Source: Fusarium oxysporum f. sp. lycopersici 4287
Lineage: Eukaryota; Ascomycota; Sordariomycetes; Hypocreales; Nectriaceae
Reading direction: 5' to 3'
DNA length: 64,000 nucleotides
Assembly: GCF_000149955.1 (NCBI RefSeq)
Contig: NC_030990.1
Coordinates: 2,624,627-2,688,626, forward strand
Under the pieces are notes generated by a model that was not told the origin of the DNA, made no database searches, and saw only the letters and a program-made list of their open reading frames with translations. Numbering within the stretch: the first letter of the stretch is position 1; each line of letters opens with the position of its first letter. This document shows positions 60,570-64,000 of this stretch, in pieces. The translations under genes and the position numbers were made by a program.

Positions 60570-62808
60570 GCCGGCGACTACACATGACGACCGTGGTCAG
60601 CATATAATTCAGGGTGGAGCAAAGGTTTGTAGGAGGAGAATCAAGCAACAGGACGGGCTCTTGAAAGTACAACACCAGACGCAAAGGCCGAACCGCCAGA
60701 GCGGGGAGGGGAATGAGGCTGTGAATAGTCGCAACTTACAACTCATGGCGGCAGTTTTGGCGGGGTAGAAAGCGACCCGTTTGGGTTTTGGAGATGGTAA
60801 GCTGGAGGGGAAACGAAGACAAGATCGAGTCTGTCTTTGCTGATAAGACGGGATGATCCGTACCCGCGCGACAATTCGGTCTCAGACCCAAAGAGTGTTA
60901 CAGTAAGTCTGAGAGGATGAAGCCTCTGGGATAACGAGAGTTATGTAAGAAGAGAAAGTAGGCGACGAAGACGGACGGGACGAGGAGGAGGTCCTTGTTA
61001 ATTAGCTTGCGACACCTACCTACTAACTTAGCTACGGGACCCTCCACTGACGACTGACGGGGCAGACCTGGGGGCCCTGGGGCTGTCAGCAGCCCACCCC
61101 AGCCAGAACCTGAGCAGAGAGCTCCGTCCGCTAGCGGGTTGCCATCCGTGAGGGAGCAAGAAAACTTGGGACCTCTATCCTAAGTGATAAAAATATTTAG
61201 GCAAATTTCGTGTAGACTTAGGGAAACTTTTAGATCAGTTTTTTTTATCACTTGGGATAAATGTCCTAAGTTTTCCTGCCTCCCCTCACGACCATGAATG
61301 GCTGTGGTTGGTTGCAGGTGAAGGAGTGTGGCTCAGGCATTTACAATCCCTGGGCTGAAGGCATCGCCGGGTCCATCTGATGGATGCTGACAGGGAAGAA
61401 ACCGCACCTGCAATACCGGTAATTGCAGGTGAGGCTGAGTCTTTGTGGATCATGATATATCCATTCCTGGAAGCAATCGTCGAGTTTTCGCTTAGGTTCG
61501 TGGCTGAGCAGAACAAAACTGCAGGAAGGAGTATCATCGTAATTGATTGCTTCCATCCTTTCCAAGGTGGGGGCAGGTTGCCTCTCAATGCACCCAGCCC
61601 TATGAGGCTGCTTACGAGCGTTGTTGGTATTTCACAGGCTGCTATGCCTTGCGTGCTATCAACGTTCGCATGCCCTGAAGTATGGAGGCCTCAGTAGGTT
61701 AGCGGATGGTATTCAGAACCGTCAACTTGATCGTCTCGCCTCGAAGCTGGACATCATCAATTCTCATGCGCAACCTGCTGGCTGGCCATCCATTTGGGCA
61801 GTGAAGGAAAGCGACTGGATAGGGTTATATCTTATCAGCGTGATTGTCCGTAAGCTAAAGCCATCAGCGATTAGCTGCTCACTGTAAGCTGAACACATAA
61901 TGGATGTCTTTTATTACTAACAAAACATGTGGTATTAACAAAAGACGCAACATTGTTGGGACCGTCTATGACACATAATATATTCAGAAATCTCTAAATT
62001 GAATTTTATTTAACCTGGGCTGGAAGGTATAGTCAAAACCTGTGTAACTCCCATTGGCTTTGCAAAAATAACATTGACTTACGTGGTACAATGATCCTCT
62101 GTACAGAGACCAGGCCAAGGTTAAACAACCGAAATCAGAGTTAATATGACAGGTAGAGACTAACGATAAAGAATAAACCCTCGATCCGCACTCTAATAGC
62201 TTCATAGTCTCATTCAGATACTAATGGAACAAGTCGATCGAAGAAAATCAAGCATAGCCGTATAAGTTCACCCAATAGCACAACACGAATCAGTTTATGG
62301 GCCTAGCTCAGTTAACTCTGGTCCATGTCTTGACACTTGTTGTCGATCTCCAAGACTGGGACATGGTTGACCCTGGGCGCTACATCAGAAAAGAATATGA
62401 TGTATTAGATAGCCCACAGTGATGGGAAAGGCCAACATTCCAATGCTGACAAACACCTTGGGTTCTATTATAGAAGTCTGCAAACAACAGACTCTGCAAT
62501 GCCTTGCAGTAAAGGAAATGTTTCAGTATGTTTTGAACCAATCATACCCAGGTAGGCATTCCCGAGTCCGGCTGTCCTCAGACCCATTGACTGGGCCCTT
62601 CTTTCCACTACCATGGATGATGGGGGGTTCTCGATTGTGGGCGCAGCATCGCAAACGGCCCCTCCTTGCCCAGTGTTTGACTGTTCCACCAAACCACGCC
62701 TAACACTTGTTCGAAACCTTTCACCTACATCTGATCCTCCGCCACGCTTCTTTTACTTCTCACGTTAATTAATCTAAACACCAAGGGAACAATTCAACTT
62801 CATCGACG
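60570..62808. other. 2.2 kb divergent promoter region with a hairpin element
   Basis: Between the kinase (minus) and E2 enzyme (plus) promoters. It contains an imperfect CTGGGGCTG/CAGCCCACCCCAG inverted repeat at about 61078-61104 and the MITE-like element at 61146-61291. Other open frames, for example around 61286-61887, have no family resemblance. Confidence 0.5.
61146..61291. mobile_element. MITE-like hairpin element, 146 bases
   Basis: Arms 61161-61193 and 61242-61274 are inverted repeats matching at 29 of 33 positions. The repeat continues outwards with small gaps to CGTGAGGG on the left (from 61147) and CCCTCACG on the right (to 61290). The centre is AT-rich and non-coding. CCAT occurs just outside both ends (61142-61145 and 61292-61295) and could be a target-site duplication. 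No transposase is present, so it would be a non-autonomous element, or else a stem-loop of other origin. Confidence 0.55.
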
Positions 62809-63418
62809 ATGGCTGGAGCCACGCGGGATAGGCGTTTGGTTAAGGAGCTGGGCAAGGTTGGTTCTTCACATCCCTTCATCAGCGCATCGTGGACTCGACT
62901 GACGCTCTTGTGCCCCGCAGATTCATAAGGATGGAATGCCCCCTGGTATCACATTGATAGAACGCAACGACAGTGTTGCTGGCGACTGGTTTGTTGATAT
63001 CCAGGTTCTCGACGACAACCCGCTTTACAAGGACCAAATCTACCGCCTCAAGTTCCACTTCCCCAAGATGTATCCCATAGGTCCGTGAATGAATTCGCCA
63101 TATTCCTGCAATGCTCGTATATGGTTCATATACTAACAATACGGTATAGAGCCCCCCGAGGTCACCTTTGACAAGCAAGCCGATCGGCCCATTCCTATGC
63201 ATCCTCACATATACTCCAACGGCATCATCTGTCTCGATCTTTTAGGTCAACAGGGTTGGAGTCCCGTCCAGAGCGTTTCGAGCGTATGCATGAGCATCCA
63301 AAGCATGTTGACGAGCAATGACAAAAATGAGCGACCTCCTGGCGATGAGGACTTCGTGCGAGGCAATAAGCAACGGCCCCGAGACATCGAGTTCCTCTAC
63401 CACGATAACACCGTGTGA
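62809..63418 (+). CDS. Ubiquitin-conjugating enzyme E2, UBE2W type
   Basis: A 158-residue E2 from exons 62809-62856, 62921-63080 and 63150-63418 (introns GTTGGT/CGCAG and GTCCGT/TATAG). It accepts ubiquitin from E1 on Cys97 and passes it to substrates. The active-site region HPHIYSNGIICLDLL has HPH where most E2s have HPN, and the C-terminus ends KQRPRDIEFLYHDNTV. Both features mark the UBE2W group, which in animals ubiquitinates protein N-termini. Helix 1 (ATRDRRLVKELGK), the PxxYP-like FPKMYPIEPPEVTF and the QSVSSVCMSIQSML helix are complete. Length fits the family. Confidence 0.93.
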
Positions 63419-64000
63419 ACGGGACGATGCGGTCTCGTCATGTGCAGACGAATGCATGAGGACTCGGAATATTAATAGCATTCATTTGGCGTTCAGGACA
63501 CACCATCTGGTCGTGGCAGGAGATCAGCGTATGGGATATAGCATTTGCATTTACCGACGGAACACAGTTGTTGAGACTGCGCATTTGCATGCCTCAGGCT
63601 GAGGCTGGGCATAAGCATATCTAGTACACAGTCAACATGGCTCAATGATGAATATCATGAAGAGGGCGGAAGATGGTCTCCGCAGAACACAATGGCCAGG
63701 TGTATGATATTTCTAGTTGCTTATGATGATGATGAGAATCTGCTAGACATTTGTTTCTCTGCCAAGCCATGCATCTTTCATACTAGTTGCTAATGACTCC
63801 ATCAACTGAAGTGAGAGGTTAATGAGCGTCTTCATATACATATATCCCGCGACAGAGAAAAAGACGGCCGCTTACTGTCACATATATCTGCTTATGTACT
63901 ACAGTATACTGTACATCTTGTAATTATCCATCACCTTGAACTCTTGATACTTTTTAAATCAGTAAGATTAACCCGAACCAATTTAGGCCTGACTTCAATT
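63419..64000. other. 3' flank at window end
   Basis: Downstream of the E2 gene. AT-rich after 63700. No gene is supported before the window ends. Confidence 0.5.

Overview
The window looks like a stretch of a filamentous ascomycete chromosome. I infer Sordariomycetes/Hypocreales, most likely Fusarium or a close relative. The genes are single units on both strands, with short introns of about 45-80 bases that carry GTAAGT/GTGAGT donors and CTAAC/CTGAC-like branch sites, separated by 0.3-3.7 kb of non-coding DNA. The families are fungal (Zn2Cys6 regulator, fungal GH16 glucanase, MNN10-type GT34, PIB1-type FYVE-RING ligase, tricalbin). There are no operons and no CRISPR, and I recognised no tRNA or rRNA gene. 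The species call is inference from gene style only.

Layout. 2.6-8.6 kb: a sucrose/maltose-type H+ symporter, a small secreted cysteine-containing protein, a MAPEG-family membrane protein and a secreted GH16 glucanase with a Gly/Asn/Ser repeat tail broken by a one-base frameshift. 11.4-13 kb: a Golgi alpha-mannosyltransferase (MNN10 family). 17.1-20.2 kb: a large single-pass membrane protein with a long disordered head. 20.5-28.7 kb: mitochondrial t6A synthase QRI7, proteasome subunit beta5 (PRE2) and a five-C2 tricalbin that tethers ER to plasma membrane. 31-33.5 kb: a broken UvrD-like helicase fused to a RecB-like nuclease. 34.2-38 kb: a PIB1-like endosomal E3 ligase and a cupin. 37.9-40.8 kb is gene-poor and may hold a decayed gene. 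40.8-43.7 kb: a C2H2 + Zn2Cys6 transcription factor with an apparent one-base deletion. 44.9-50.9 kb: a membrane-anchored alpha/beta hydrolase facing a 12-exon full-size ABCB exporter. 52.8-63.4 kb: histidyl-tRNA synthetase with a mitochondrial presequence, a fungal protein with a PP1-docking motif, a Ca2+/calmodulin-dependent kinase, a hairpin (MITE-like) element and a UBE2W-type E2 enzyme.

Most of the window is ordinary core genome: translation and tRNA modification (HTS1, QRI7), proteolysis and ubiquitin (PRE2, PIB1-like, UBE2W-like), membrane contact and glycosylation (tricalbin, MNN10), and transport. The genes do not form an obvious pathway cluster. The ABC exporter, hydrolase and transcription factor are neighbours, but nothing in the sequence proves a joint function. 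The least ordinary items are the helicase-nuclease relic with two nonsense codons in an otherwise open frame, the frameshifts in the GH16 and transcription factor genes, and the 146-base inverted-repeat element near 61.2 kb.

Exon borders below were worked out by hand from splice signals, frame continuity and family knowledge. Summed exon lengths are divisible by three for every spliced gene that I call intact.
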